Assembly (NCBI GenBank): GCA_964522605.1
Contig: CAZFWV010000017.1
Location: 1 to 46,036, forward strand
From: CAVZLD01 sp964522605
GTDB lineage: Bacteria; Planctomycetota; Planctomycetia; Pirellulales; Pirellulaceae
Direction of reading: 5' to 3'
Length of the DNA stretch: 46,036 nucleotides
Shown here in pieces: positions 1 to 10,140 of the stretch. Below the pieces are notes generated by a model. It worked only from the letters and a program-made list of their open reading frames with translations. It was not told the DNA's origin and did not search any database. The number at the start of each line of letters is the position of its first letter. The first letter of the stretch is position 1. The translations under genes were made by a program, and so were the position numbers.

Positions 1-2
1 CC

Positions 3-1907
3 GCTGTCCTGTTTGTCGTGGTGTGTTTCTTCATACTCGCCGCGCCCGCCCGGGCTGCGCAGTCGGATCCGCACATTGGCTATATCTACCCGGCAGGTGC
101 ACGGCAGGGCGACACAATCCAGGCGACTGTCGGAGGACAGTATTTGGATGGAGTATCGGCCGTGTGGTTGTCCGGGGACGGCATTCAGGCCAAGGTCGTC
201 AAGCATACGAAGCCGCTTACGCAACAAGAGATCAATCAACTGCAGCCAAAAGTACAGCAGGCCCGAGAACGGCTTCGGCAAGCGAAAGAGAAGGAAACGG
301 TAACCGACGAGTCGAGTGCACTCGTCGCCTTCGCCAACGAACTCGGGGTCAGCGAGGAACAACTGAACGCTCTTGATGACTACTACCAGAAACGAGCAGA
401 CCCGAAGCGGCAACCAAATCCTCAGATCGAAGAGATGGTTCGAATTGAGCTAACCATCGACTCGGAGGCAAAGCCAGGACAATATGACTTGCGTCTGCAA
501 ACATCGATCGGCTTGACAAATCCGCTTCGCTTCTACATTCACGTCTTGCCGGAATGCAACGAAAACGCGGTCGCTGCCCAACTGGATGTGACCGAGATTG
601 AAGAAGATCTGCCCGTCATTCTGAATGGACAGATTTTACCTGGCGATATTGATCGCTTTCGTTTCCGGGCGCGAAGGAATCAACGGTTGGTTGCGGCGGT
701 CAGCGCGCGACGGTTGATCCCCTATCTTGCCGATGCCGTTCCCGGCTGGTTCCAGGCCACCCTCAGTCTTCGAGACAGTGAGGGGCGTGAAGTGGCCTAT
801 TCGGACGATCACTATTTCCATCCCGATCCGGTGCTCCTCTGCAAAATCCCGCGAGACGGGTTCTACGTTCTCGAGATTCACGACGCAATTTTTCGCGGAC
901 GGGAAGATTTCATCTACCGCATCTCGTTGGGAGCCACACCCTATGTGACGAGCATCTTCCCGCTCGGAACGCGGCGCGGTGAAGATGTGATTGTGGAAGC
1001 CCACGGGTGGAATCTGCCCAGCCTGACCGGTCGATTGCCAGCGCGCGATCGAATTCCGGGAATTCATGCGGTCAATGTACGGGGTAAAGGCGGCATATCG
1101 AACGATGTGCTGTTTGCCGTCGACACGCTGCCCGAGTGCATGGAAAAAGAACCCAATGATTCGCGGCCTGATGCCCAGCCGATTGCTCTGCCCACGATTG
1201 TCAATGGTCAAATGAACCGAGTCGGTGATTGGGATGTGTTCGGCTTTGAGGGCAAGGCGGACGACGAACTTGTTGTTCAGGTTCTGGCGCGGCGCCTCAA
1301 CTCTCCTCTTGATTCCGCAGTAGAAATCACAGACGTCCATGGCCGACAGCTTGCCGGGAATGATGACCACGAAGATCCCTCGGCGGGCCTGACGACCCAT
1401 CATGCGGATTCCTATGTGCGCCTTCGCTTGCCGGAATCAGGAATCTACTACGTTCGTGTCGGAGACACGCAAAACAAGGGCGGAATCGATTATGGCTATC
1501 GACTTCGAGTTGGACCGCCTCAGCCCGATTTTCGCTTGACGATTTCACCCCCGACGCTCAACATTCCGGCCGGGAAGACGATCCCGCTTTCGATTGGCGT
1601 GTCGCGTCGCGACGGTTTCTCTGAAGCCATCACACTGACGCTCCAGGATGCACCCGCCGGCTTCGAACTCCGCGGTGGTCCACTGCCCCCCGATCAGGAT
1701 ACGGTCGAATTGACGCTTGCTGCTCCCTCGACGGCCCCCGATCAACCGGTCCGACTCCGTGTCGAAGGGCGCGCACTATGCCAAGGTCAGGAGATCATTC
1801 GGCGCGCGATTCCAGCAGAGGATATGATGCAGGCGTTCATCTATCATCACTTTGTTCCCGTGCAGGATCTGATGGTCTTTGTCAACAGCCCGACGAGCCC
1901 GAAGTAA
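3..1907 (+). CDS. Secreted PPC-domain protein, 5' end truncated by the window edge
   Basis: The reading frame is open to the left edge of the window, and the first visible codons encode the hydrophobic core of a signal peptide ending near AAPARAAQ, so the true start lies upstream. The mature protein (about 610 residues) begins with an IPT/TIG-like segment (IGYIYPAGARQGDT) typical of planctomycete exoproteins. A charged, probably coiled-coil stretch follows at about residues 70-100. Two bacterial pre-peptidase C-terminal (PPC)-like beta-sandwich modules come next; the second is clear at EKEPNDSRPDAQPI followed by DWDVFGFEGKADDE. No catalytic domain is visible. Such proteins commonly neighbour cytochrome/DUF1549/DUF1553 and DUF1501 genes, as here, and are assumed to act outside the cytoplasmic membrane. 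The exact role is unknown. Identification of the PPC architecture is fairly confident; function is not. Confidence 0.8.
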   Translation, partial: AVLFVVVCFFILAAPARAAQSDPHIGYIYPAGARQGDTIQATVGGQYLDGVSAVWLSGDGIQAKVVKHTKPLTQQEINQLQPKVQQARERLRQAKEKETVTDESSALVAFANELGVSEEQLNALDDYYQKRADPKRQPNPQIEEMVRIELTIDSEAKPGQYDLRLQTSIGLTNPLRFYIHVLPECNENAVAAQLDVTEIEEDLPVILNGQILPGDIDRFRFRARRNQRLVAAVSARRLIPYLADAVPGWFQATLSLRDSEGREVAYSDDHYFHPDPVLLCKIPRDGFYVLEIHDAIFRGREDFIYRISLGATPYVTSIFPLGTRRGEDVIVEAHGWNLPSLTGRLPARDRIPGIHAVNVRGKGGISNDVLFAVDTLPECMEKEPNDSRPDAQPIALPTIVNGQMNRVGDWDVFGFEGKADDELVVQVLARRLNSPLDSAVEITDVHGRQLAGNDDHEDPSAGLTTHHADSYVRLRLPESGIYYVRVGDTQNKGGIDYGYRLRVGPPQPDFRLTISPPTLNIPAGKTIPLSIGVSRRDGFSEAITLTLQDAPAGFELRGGPLPPDQDTVELTLAAPSTAPDQPVRLRVEGRALCQGQEIIRRAIPAEDMMQAFIYHHFVPVQDLMVFVNSPTSPK

Positions 1908-2129
1908 CTCTCGCCCGCGCCACCGGCCAGCAACGGATTTGGCAATCTCGCACGATGGGTTATGATATGGGGCAGAGCCTGGCTGCGAGGCCTGCTTCAC
2001 GGACCCATCAAGATTTTGCACTCGATCCCGCAACTCCGAAAGCATCCACCTCTGCGCCTCTGCAATCTCTGCGTTGAAAACTCTTCCCACGAAAGAGAAA
2101 CGCAGAGCGGCCTTCGGCGCAACCCTAGG

Positions 2130-2400
2130 GGGGGTGCTACCGCACTCGGCGCAATGGGTGTGCACTGGCTTGCAATGGGTGTGCNNNNNNNNNNNNNNNN
2201 NNNNNNNNNNNNNNNNNNNNNNNNNNNNNNNNNNNNNNNNNNNNNNNNNNNNNNNNNNNNNNNNNNNNNNNNNNNNNNNNNNNNGGGGGTGCTACCGCAC
2301 TCGGCGCAATGGGTGTGCACTGGCTTGCAATGGGTGTGCCACTGGCTCTGCCAGTGTCCTCGTGAGTCGGCGAAAAGCACTGGCAAAGCCAGTGGCACCC
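2130..2400. repeat. Hairpin repeat family A, copy 1, interrupted by the assembly gap
   Basis: This 655-bp intergenic stretch (1908-2562) holds a dispersed repeat rather than a gene. The right-hand part (2336-2400) consists of two small palindromes, CACTGGC-TCT-GCCAGTG and CACTGGC-AAA-GCCAGTG, which also form an outer inverted repeat GTGCCACTGGC...GCCAGTGGCAC. A similar element, including the preceding GC-rich segment, lies at 10141-10255. It probably folds as a hairpin in DNA or RNA. The role is unknown. Confidence 0.75.
2185..2284. other. Assembly gap of exactly 100 N
   Basis: Exactly one hundred N bases. The 55 bases immediately left (2130-2184) and immediately right (2285-2339) are identical, so the same contig end appears to be present on both sides. 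True gap size and content are unknown; it may be zero or negative. Confidence 0.99.
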
Positions 2401-2562
2401 AGTACAGTCGCCGTTGAAGGAACGGCCGAAGAGTGCGGGGTCGGGAGAACTGCGTACAGCATACGAATGAGTTAATACGAATGAGTTAAGAGGAAGAAAG
2501 GTACGTGTGGACGTTTTGTTGACCGCGCCGCAGTAAATAGTGAATGAAGGGTTGATTCGACG

Positions 2563-4989
2563 ATGAGATCAACGATTCTTGCCATGATCGTTCTCGCGGC
2601 CCCTACGATGGCGCTGGCCCAGAATTCTGTTCGTTTTGATCGTGATATACGGCCGATCCTCGCCGATCGCTGTTTTCATTGTCACGGTCCGGACGAGGAG
2701 AATCGCGAGGCGGAGCTGCGTCTTGACCAAGCCCACGGTCCGGAGGGTGCCTATCGCAACTTGGGCGACACCCCGGCCATCGCACCGGGTTCGTTGGAAG
2801 AGAGCCAGGTCTGGGCTCGGATCAACTCCGAATACGACGACCGAATGCCGCCCCCTGATTCGAACAAGAAGCCGCTGACGGATAAGGAGAAGCAGATCAT
2901 TCGGCAGTGGATCGAGGCAGGTGCAGCGTACACGGATTTCTGGGCCTTCATTCCACCACAAAATCCCACCATCCCAGAAGTGGAGCATCGCCAGTGGAGT
3001 CGTCAGCCTATCGATCGGTTGGTTCTTCATCGACTTGAATCGGAGGGACTGTCACCGAGTACCCGCGCCGAACGACGCATGCTGATCCGTCGCCTAACGT
3101 TCGACCTGACGGGACTGCCACCTACGCGAGAGGAAATTCGCGACTTTCTTGATGACTCCTCCCCCAGTGCCTACGAAAACCTCGTCGATCGATTACTGGC
3201 TAAACCTCAGTACGGCGAGCACATGGCAAAGTATTGGCTCGACCTGGTGCGATTCGCGGATACAAACGGCATCCACCATGATCATTACCGTGAGATGACG
3301 CCTTATCGGGATTGGGTGATTCGAGCATTCAATCAGAATCTTCCCTATGACGACTTCGTCACGTACCAGCTTGCCGGAGATCTGTATTCCAATCCAACGC
3401 GAGACCAGCTGATTGCTTCCGGTTTCAATCGACTTCACCTCATCATCGATCGAGGCACCGCGTTACCGGAAGAGAGCTTCACGCGAAACGTTGTCGACCG
3501 AGTTACGGCCGTCGGAACAGCCTTCCTCGGATTGACAGTCCAATGTGCGGTTTGCCACGATCACAAATACGACCCCATCACAACAAAAGACTTCTATCAA
3601 CTATTCGCCTTCTTCAATAATCTCGACGCGGATCCCGAAACGGGTGGGCGCTCGGGTTCCGATTTCGAGCGAGGCTTACAGCCACCCTACGTTTACCTCT
3701 CGACCGGTGAGCAGGACGCACAACTCGCGGACCTCAATCGCCGGATCGCAGAGGCGGAAGCGAAAACCGCCCAACTCACGCAGGAGATCAACGAACTGGA
3801 AGAAGTCTCCGAGAAGGAATCGCTGCAGTCGGCTCTGACACAGCACCAACAATTGTTGGAGGAAGCGCGGGCAGACAAACAGAAATTGGAGTCGACAATC
3901 CCTGTTGCGATGGTGATGAAGGAACGTGAGGAACTGCGCCCCGCACACGTTCTGATTCGGGGAGCCTACGACAAGCCGGGGCAACCGGTTGAACGAGCAA
4001 CGCCTGCTTTCTTGCCTCCGATCCAGGTAACCGATCGAGCCAAGACGCGCATGGACCTGGCGGAGTGGTTTGTCACACCAGGCCATCCACTGACCGCGCG
4101 CGTTGCGGTAAACCGATTCTGGCAACAGCTGTTTGGCGTTGGGATCGTCAAAACGTCAGAAGATTTCGGCGCGCAAGGAGAATGGCCCAGTCACCCGGAA
4201 TTGCTTGACTATCTGGCCGTCAATTTCGTTGAATCCGGATGGGATATCAAAGCAATCATCAAGCAGATTGTCATGTCGGAGACATATCAGCAGACTTCCT
4301 GGGCACCGGCGGAACAATACCAGAACGATCCGAGAAATCGATTGTTGGCCCGCGGCTCTCGTTTTCGCATGGATTCTGAAATGATCCGCGATCAGATCCT
4401 GTCGACAAGTGGTCTGCTGAATTGCGAAATGTATGGAAAGAGCGTCAAGCCGCCCCAGCCAGAAGGATTATGGAAGGCAGTCAGCATGCCCAGTTCGTAT
4501 CCACGAATTTACGAACCGGATACGGGCGACAAAATCTTCCGCCGCAGCGTCTACACATTTTGGAAGCGAGGCATGCCGCCTCCCCAAATGACAATTCTGG
4601 ACGCACCGTCACGTGAAGCATGTATCGCGCGCCGTGAACGAACGAACACACCGCTGCAGGCGTTATTGTTGATGAACGAGCCTGAGTTTCTCGGCGCCGC
4701 GCGGCATTTGGCCTGCCAGACCATCGCGGATCGAACGCTCGCCGCCGAGGATTACGTGGCTGCTCTGTACGAAACCATTACATCTCGGTTACCCGACACG
4801 CGCGTGACCGATACGCTGCTCAAGATGGTTGCGGATTTGGACACGATGTATCGCGACAATCCGAGCCTGGCTGAGCAGATGTGTGATGGTCTGGATTTGC
4901 CGGAGGGCGTGGAAGCGCCAGAGCTGGCTGCCTGGACGATGCTGACCAGTTCAATCTACAACCTCGACATCACGAAAACTCGCGAGTAA
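2563..4989 (+). CDS. Secreted cytochrome c / DUF1549 / DUF1553 protein
   Basis: An 808-residue protein with an N-terminal signal peptide (cleavage near MALAQ). A planctomycete-type cytochrome c domain follows, with a haem-binding CFHCH motif at about residues 37-41 and the usual GPDEENREAELRLD continuation. DUF1549 spans roughly residues 140-350, including the conserved QCAVCHDHKYDPI segment. A coiled-coil linker (about 385-445) leads to DUF1553 at the C-terminus (HPLTARVAVNRFWQ, TNTPLQALLLMNEPEF). This architecture is almost diagnostic of Planctomycetota and related phyla; its biochemical role is unproven, with proposals around periplasmic electron transfer or polysaccharide processing. A GAAGGG ribosome-binding site lies about 10 bases before the ATG. 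The DUF1501 gene starts 8 bp downstream, so the two are very likely co-transcribed. Confidence 0.93.
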   Translation: MRSTILAMIVLAAPTMALAQNSVRFDRDIRPILADRCFHCHGPDEENREAELRLDQAHGPEGAYRNLGDTPAIAPGSLEESQVWARINSEYDDRMPPPDSNKKPLTDKEKQIIRQWIEAGAAYTDFWAFIPPQNPTIPEVEHRQWSRQPIDRLVLHRLESEGLSPSTRAERRMLIRRLTFDLTGLPPTREEIRDFLDDSSPSAYENLVDRLLAKPQYGEHMAKYWLDLVRFADTNGIHHDHYREMTPYRDWVIRAFNQNLPYDDFVTYQLAGDLYSNPTRDQLIASGFNRLHLIIDRGTALPEESFTRNVVDRVTAVGTAFLGLTVQCAVCHDHKYDPITTKDFYQLFAFFNNLDADPETGGRSGSDFERGLQPPYVYLSTGEQDAQLADLNRRIAEAEAKTAQLTQEINELEEVSEKESLQSALTQHQQLLEEARADKQKLESTIPVAMVMKEREELRPAHVLIRGAYDKPGQPVERATPAFLPPIQVTDRAKTRMDLAEWFVTPGHPLTARVAVNRFWQQLFGVGIVKTSEDFGAQGEWPSHPELLDYLAVNFVESGWDIKAIIKQIVMSETYQQTSWAPAEQYQNDPRNRLLARGSRFRMDSEMIRDQILSTSGLLNCEMYGKSVKPPQPEGLWKAVSMPSSYPRIYEPDTGDKIFRRSVYTFWKRGMPPPQMTILDAPSREACIARRERTNTPLQALLLMNEPEFLGAARHLACQTIADRTLAAEDYVAALYETITSRLPDTRVTDTLLKMVADLDTMYRDNPSLAEQMCDGLDLPEGVEAPELAAWTMLTSSIYNLDITKTRE

Positions 4990-4997
4990 TCGATCCG

Positions 4998-6434
4998 ATG
5001 GATAAGATCCTGGAAGCTCACAATCGGCTGCAAGCGCGACGGCAATTCCTGAAGACATCGGGCATGGGCCTCGGTGTCACGGCACTTGCCTCCCTCCTGC
5101 CACAGAACCTGCTCGCGCAGGTAGCCACCGATTATCCACCTCGTGCCAAACATGTTATTTTTCTTTTCATGGCGGGTGCACCGAGTCAGATTGATCTGTT
5201 TGACTATAAACCCAATCTAGAGAAACTCTTCCGAGCCCAGTTGCCTGAAAGTATCAGCATGGGACAACGCGTGACCGCGATGACACGCGGCCAGACTCAA
5301 CTCGTGGCGCCCTCGATGTTTCAGTTTCACCGCACGGGGCAGAACGGAATCTGGATGTCGGAACTGCTGCCGCATCTGTCCGGAGTCGTCGATGACTTGT
5401 GCATCATCAATTCGATGCATACGAATGCAATTAACCACGATCCAGCAAAGACCTTTATCTGTACCGGATCCGAGATTCCCGGCAAAGCGAGTATGGGAGC
5501 ATGGCTGAGCTATGGACTCGGTTCGATGAATCGGGACCTGCCTGATTTCATCGTCCTCACATCCGCCTACTGGACCGGAGGCACGCGCAACGTACAGGCT
5601 CTATACAGCCGGTTGTGGGGAAGCGGCTTTCTACCAACGAAACATCAGGGCGTGGCCTTTCAGACTTCCGGAGATCCGGTCTTATTCCTCTCCAACCCGC
5701 GCGGTGTGGATCGCGAGGTCCGTCGTCGGATGCTGGACACGCTGGGTGATGTAAACCGAATGCATTCTGCCGAGATCGGTGATCCGGAAATCGAAACAAC
5801 AATTGCGCAACAGGAGCTTGCCTTCCGAATGCAGGCTTCGGTTCCCGAACTGACAGACGTTTCTGGCGAACCGGAGGCGGTGCTGGATCTCTATGGACCG
5901 GAGGTCCAAAAGAACGGTTCCTTTGCGCGCAACTGCCTGCTCGCTCGACGCATGGTCGAACGCGGTGTCCGGTTCATCCAGATCTTCCACCGCGGCTGGG
6001 ATCACCATACGATCCTACCCAAGCAGTTGCCGGGGCAGTGCTTCGACGTCGATCAACCCTCGGCAGGCCTGATTCGCGACCTGAAACAGCGCGGATTACT
6101 CGAGGATACGATCATCGTGTTCGCCGGCGAGTTTGGTCGGACGGTCTACTGTCAAGGCACGCTGGAGCATAACGACTATGGACGAGACCACCATCCGCGG
6201 TGTTTTTCTGCGTGGTTGGCCGGTGGAGGCATCCGGGGCGGAATGACTTACGGCGAGACGGATGATTTCAGTTACAACATTCAGCAAGATCCAGTCGCGG
6301 TTCGCGACTTGCATGCGACCATCTTGCACCAGTTGGGAATCGATCACGAGAAGCTGACGTTTCCCTTTCAGGGTCTCGATCAGCGATTGACGGGCGTGGA
6401 GCCTGCGCGTGTAGTTCGCGAGATTCTCAGCTGA
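4998..6434 (+). CDS. Tat-exported DUF1501 protein
   Basis: A 478-residue DUF1501 protein, an alkaline phosphatase/sulfatase-fold relative. A twin-arginine signal is visible at about residues 14-40 (RRQFLKTSGMGLG), implying export of a folded protein. Family features include FMAGAPSQIDLFDYKP near residue 57, the HTNAINHDPAKTFICTGS region, and the C-terminal FAGEFGRTVYCQG followed by DYGRDHHPRCFSAWLAGGG. The gene begins 8 bp after the stop of the DUF1549/DUF1553 gene; no strong ribosome-binding site is seen, so translation may depend on coupling. This gene pair is the standard planctomycete arrangement. Substrate and reaction are unknown. It ends shortly before a convergent oxidoreductase gene. 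Confidence 0.93.
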   Translation: MDKILEAHNRLQARRQFLKTSGMGLGVTALASLLPQNLLAQVATDYPPRAKHVIFLFMAGAPSQIDLFDYKPNLEKLFRAQLPESISMGQRVTAMTRGQTQLVAPSMFQFHRTGQNGIWMSELLPHLSGVVDDLCIINSMHTNAINHDPAKTFICTGSEIPGKASMGAWLSYGLGSMNRDLPDFIVLTSAYWTGGTRNVQALYSRLWGSGFLPTKHQGVAFQTSGDPVLFLSNPRGVDREVRRRMLDTLGDVNRMHSAEIGDPEIETTIAQQELAFRMQASVPELTDVSGEPEAVLDLYGPEVQKNGSFARNCLLARRMVERGVRFIQIFHRGWDHHTILPKQLPGQCFDVDQPSAGLIRDLKQRGLLEDTIIVFAGEFGRTVYCQGTLEHNDYGRDHHPRCFSAWLAGGGIRGGMTYGETDDFSYNIQQDPVAVRDLHATILHQLGIDHEKLTFPFQGLDQRLTGVEPARVVREILS

Positions 6435-6470
6435 ACCCGGCTTGCACCACGACACAACCCCGCCGCCGTT

Positions 6471-7826
6471 TCACACATTCCACGGTTCGCGCGCGGCGCG
6501 CGACAACAGCGAATTCGCCTCCGCATCGGACGGGAATTCCTCTTGCACGGGATCCCAAGTCAGTTTGCGTCCGGTCCAGAGGGCAATACAACCCAAGTGC
6601 GAGAGAATCGTCGAACAGGCCCCGATTTCCACATCCGCGCGCGGACGCCGGCGACTGCGGATACACTCGAGCCAATCCCGGTGGTTTTCTCGTACAGAAT
6701 GCGTTTTCGGGACCGTTGAGTCGAGCAAATACTCGGGATAGCAGTTCAACACCCCAAACCGTTCGACGTGGATCCAACCCTCATCACCGACGAAAAGAAC
6801 TCCGAAGTTCACAATCGGCGTCGCCGGATTCCAACCTTCGGGAATCTCATGTTTTCCGGGATGCAAGTGTGTGGCGAATACGATACGCGTCCCATCGGCA
6901 TAAGTGAACGTCAGCGATGGTTCGCCGTCGACTCCTGCCGGAGTCAACTGCACCGGACCCGCTCCGTCTTTTCGCAGACCCTCGTGTGCGGAATCCAGGT
7001 TATGAACGTTACCCGACGTCATCCCGCCGGCGCCGAACGCGCGGTTGCAGCTCCACGGAACCACATGCTGTGGAGCCCCCGTATGGTGATACCGGTAATT
7101 GTACGGGTACCAGGGGCAAGGGCCGAGCCACATCTCCCAATCCAAGCCTTTCGGTAACGGCTCGGCCGGAAAATTTTGGAAGGGACTGACGCCCGACTCG
7201 GAAACGTAAGCCAACTTCACGTCACCAATCCGGCCGGCATGCACGAGTTCCATTGCTTTGCGATATTCTGGCGAGTTCCGTTGTTGCAGTCCGGTCTGGA
7301 ACACACGGTGATGCCGCCGGACCGTATCGGCCATCGTACGCGCCTGGCGAATCGTCAGCGAAATCGGTTTTTCGCAGTAGATATCCTTGCCCGCTTGTGC
7401 CGCAAGCACAGTGATCGCCGGATGCCACCGCTCTCCCGTGGCAACAACGACCGCATCGATGTCGTCGCGGCCGAGCAGCTCGCGAAAGTCACGGTAAGCC
7501 TGAAAGCCACGATACGTACCGTCGTTTGCACGATTTGAATACGCTCGCTCTAGCAACTGCGTATTCGTATCGCGACGCCACGAATCCACATCGCTCAGTG
7601 CCAGAATCTGCACGTCGTCATAGTCGCTGAAGATGCGGAAATGTCCCGCACCCATCATTCCAACTCCAACGAAACCGAGGGTAATGCGATTACTCGGCGC
7701 CGTTGTGTTGTTCCTTCCGAGCACACTTGCGGGAATCACCAAGGGTGCGGCTGCGGCACCAGCGAGTGACACGCACTGCCGCAACATTCTACGGCGTGAA
7801 TAGCGATGGGAACTCAAACGCTTCAT
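6471..7826 (-). CDS. Tat-exported Gfo/Idh/MocA family oxidoreductase
   Basis: A 451-residue protein. I chose the ATG at 7826 (MKRLSSHRYS) over an upstream start at 7874 because the Tat signal (SRRRMLRQCVSLAG) then sits properly at the N-terminus and a GAGG motif lies upstream. After the signal peptide a Rossmann NAD(P)-binding motif appears (TLGFVGVGMMGAGHF), followed by the characteristic EKP motif (DIYCEKPISLT) and a C-terminal alpha/beta substrate domain. Planctomycetes encode many such exported oxidoreductases, probably acting on sugars or inositols in the periplasm; the substrate cannot be read from sequence. It lies 74 bp downstream of the HEAT-repeat gene on the same strand, suggesting an operon. 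Confidence 0.9.
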   Translation of the reverse strand: MKRLSSHRYSRRRMLRQCVSLAGAAAAPLVIPASVLGRNNTTAPSNRITLGFVGVGMMGAGHFRIFSDYDDVQILALSDVDSWRRDTNTQLLERAYSNRANDGTYRGFQAYRDFRELLGRDDIDAVVVATGERWHPAITVLAAQAGKDIYCEKPISLTIRQARTMADTVRRHHRVFQTGLQQRNSPEYRKAMELVHAGRIGDVKLAYVSESGVSPFQNFPAEPLPKGLDWEMWLGPCPWYPYNYRYHHTGAPQHVVPWSCNRAFGAGGMTSGNVHNLDSAHEGLRKDGAGPVQLTPAGVDGEPSLTFTYADGTRIVFATHLHPGKHEIPEGWNPATPIVNFGVLFVGDEGWIHVERFGVLNCYPEYLLDSTVPKTHSVRENHRDWLECIRSRRRPRADVEIGACSTILSHLGCIALWTGRKLTWDPVQEEFPSDAEANSLLSRAAREPWNV

Positions 7827-7900
7827 GAGTAATGACCTCAGACGGTAGTCGAACACTGCTCGGATACATTTCACCGACGAAGATGCGTTTCAAGATCCCC

Positions 7901-10018
7901 TTATCCAGCGTCTCCATCGGAGGGGCGAGGATTTTCTTGACGCGATTCAATATCGCGAAGCACTTTTGGAATCTGCTGGAGTGTCGCCGGATCCTCGGTC
8001 AATGGCTGAATCCGCTGCAGTGCCGCACGCGATTGATCCGGATGCGACTGACTCAGTCCCTTCGCCAAAGTGAAGATGGCCGGCACGGCTGCTTCACGCA
8101 ACTCCGGCTGATCCAAGAACGACATCAACAACGCCAAACCTTCTGGAACGCGCACGGCAGCCAATCGCGAGATGATCAACTGTTTGTCCTCGTTTCGCGT
8201 TGCCAGATCCAAGGCATCCGTGAGCTTCATGTAGGTCTGTTCAGGTGGACGATCACTGGGCAACGAGATGACTCGTGCAAACGCACGCAGCGCCCAAATC
8301 CGGTACGGTTCATCGCTCGATTTCGCAATCTGATACAGCTCATCGGCGACGGTCGCGTCCGGCCAGTTCGCCAACGCACGATAGCCCGCGTCGCGCACCG
8401 CCGGATCAGTACTCTCCATGGCACGATGGACGGCAGCCAGCGATGCCTCGCCGCCGATTCGCGCCAGCGTCGGCAGCAAAGCACATTGCACTTCGGGATT
8501 CGAATCTTCCATCGCCTGAAGCAACGGTGTTGCGCGGGCCGAAGGATCCGAAATCCTCATGCATGCTCTCCAGACCGCTCGGTCCGCTGCCTCCCGTTCT
8601 GCACCCGCTTGGGTGTCAATCAACAAGGCAACGAGAGCAGGGACTTCTCGCTCGGTGGCCATTACTTCCAACGCCTGAAACGCTTCTTGACGCGTCGCCG
8701 CATCGCCGGCCTCCGCCGCCTGGAGAAACGCCGGAATCAGCTCTGGCGATCGCCGCGACAGTGCGCATCGAACGAGTAATGGTCCGTGCTGTGAAGTGTC
8801 TTCGAGCAATCGCTGCAGTGCCTGGTTGGTCCCTTGAGCCGTCATACGACGCAAAGTTTCACACGCAGCCTGGCGGATCGATTCCTCCTCGGCCGTCGCC
8901 GCCATTTGGAATAACGTGGGCACATCGTCAGCGACCGCTGAAGTAATCAGCGCATCCAAGGCAGCAAGCTGCACATCGACATCCGGTTGTTGCAGGGACT
9001 GCAACGCTGCGTTGCGAAGAGAGGAATCGGAACGCGACCGCAGGCGATGCAGCACTTCTGCCTGCACGTCGGCCGAAAGACCCGGCATTGCGCGAGCGAT
9101 GACGGAGATCTCCTCCGCCCGCTCGAGTTCCCCGAGATAATCGGCGGCGACAACTTTCTTCCAGGGCAGGTCTCCGCGTAACGCTTCCAAAATCAGTTCG
9201 AGCCGCGTCGCCGGTTGGGCGAGCAACTGGCCGCGAAACGCCGCGGCTCGAACCTGTTCGGATTCGGCCGACTCGAGTGATGTAAAAAGACCGGCCGCGG
9301 CCGAGTAATCCCCACGTCGACAGAGAATCTCGCCCGCGGATAGCATCGCATCGACCAATGTCTGCCGTAGTTCTTCCGGCGTTCGATCAGCGGATTCCAA
9401 AAGTACCTGCGCGGCCCTCGTGTCACCGATGCGTCCCAGGGCAACGAGTCCCGCCTGATAGAGCGCCGGGTCTTTCTCGTCGAGCAAAGCAGCAATCGCC
9501 GGAACGGCCTCCGCGTCAGCCAGATCACCAAGCGAGGTGACGATTCCTACCCGCGGCAAACCGGTTGTTCGGGGCAACATCTCTCGCAATACAGCCACCG
9601 CTTGCTCGCTGCCAATCCCTTCCAACGCATCGCGTGCCATGGGGGACCATCGCGGATTCGGCAACAGGTCACCTAGCGCAGAGACAACGGCATCCGACCC
9701 AAACGTCGCCAGTTGGCGGCAGGCGTAATCCTTGGCAAGGTCGGTCGTGTCTTGGTTCAAAATGGCGACGAATCGAGCCTCGAGATCCGCGCGCCGATCT
9801 TCGTTTCCTCGACACTGCGCGATCGCCGCCTCAATCGGTTGGAACTGTTGCAAGTCCTGACCCGGCTCAAGGACTCTCAGTCGAGTGAATGCCTCATCGA
9901 GCGCGGCGTTTCCCTCCTGCGCTCTGGCTAGGACTCCAGCACTGCCAATCCACAGGATGAACAGCAACACAGTCGAGCGTATCTTAAAACTCGCAAAGCA
10001 ACCAAGCGGGTTACTCAT
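7901..10018 (-). CDS. Secreted HEAT-repeat protein
   Basis: A 705-residue protein with an N-terminal hydrophobic signal segment (about residues 15-33, ending near ARAQ). Nearly all of the rest is a series of about 30-40-residue alpha-helical HEAT-like (PBS lyase HEAT) repeats, with recurring patterns such as AVPAIAALLDEKDPALYQA, ALGRIGDTRAAQVL and VRDAGYRALANW. No catalytic motif is seen, so a scaffolding or binding role outside the cytoplasm is the reasonable inference. It is probably co-transcribed with the Gfo/Idh/MocA oxidoreductase 74 bp downstream; in planctomycetes such HEAT proteins often accompany secreted sugar-catabolism enzymes. Confidence 0.85.
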   Translation of the reverse strand: MSNPLGCFASFKIRSTVLLFILWIGSAGVLARAQEGNAALDEAFTRLRVLEPGQDLQQFQPIEAAIAQCRGNEDRRADLEARFVAILNQDTTDLAKDYACRQLATFGSDAVVSALGDLLPNPRWSPMARDALEGIGSEQAVAVLREMLPRTTGLPRVGIVTSLGDLADAEAVPAIAALLDEKDPALYQAGLVALGRIGDTRAAQVLLESADRTPEELRQTLVDAMLSAGEILCRRGDYSAAAGLFTSLESAESEQVRAAAFRGQLLAQPATRLELILEALRGDLPWKKVVAADYLGELERAEEISVIARAMPGLSADVQAEVLHRLRSRSDSSLRNAALQSLQQPDVDVQLAALDALITSAVADDVPTLFQMAATAEEESIRQAACETLRRMTAQGTNQALQRLLEDTSQHGPLLVRCALSRRSPELIPAFLQAAEAGDAATRQEAFQALEVMATEREVPALVALLIDTQAGAEREAADRAVWRACMRISDPSARATPLLQAMEDSNPEVQCALLPTLARIGGEASLAAVHRAMESTDPAVRDAGYRALANWPDATVADELYQIAKSSDEPYRIWALRAFARVISLPSDRPPEQTYMKLTDALDLATRNEDKQLIISRLAAVRVPEGLALLMSFLDQPELREAAVPAIFTLAKGLSQSHPDQSRAALQRIQPLTEDPATLQQIPKVLRDIESRQENPRPSDGDAG

Positions 10019-10140
10019 GACACACCTGCACGTGGAGGGATCGAATACGCGGTGGGACGGTTGAGGAAGGATTGTACGTGCGAATTTGAGCGTATCCGAT
10101 CAGCAATCGCGCGTCAATCGAGAGATGCAAACCGGAGCGC

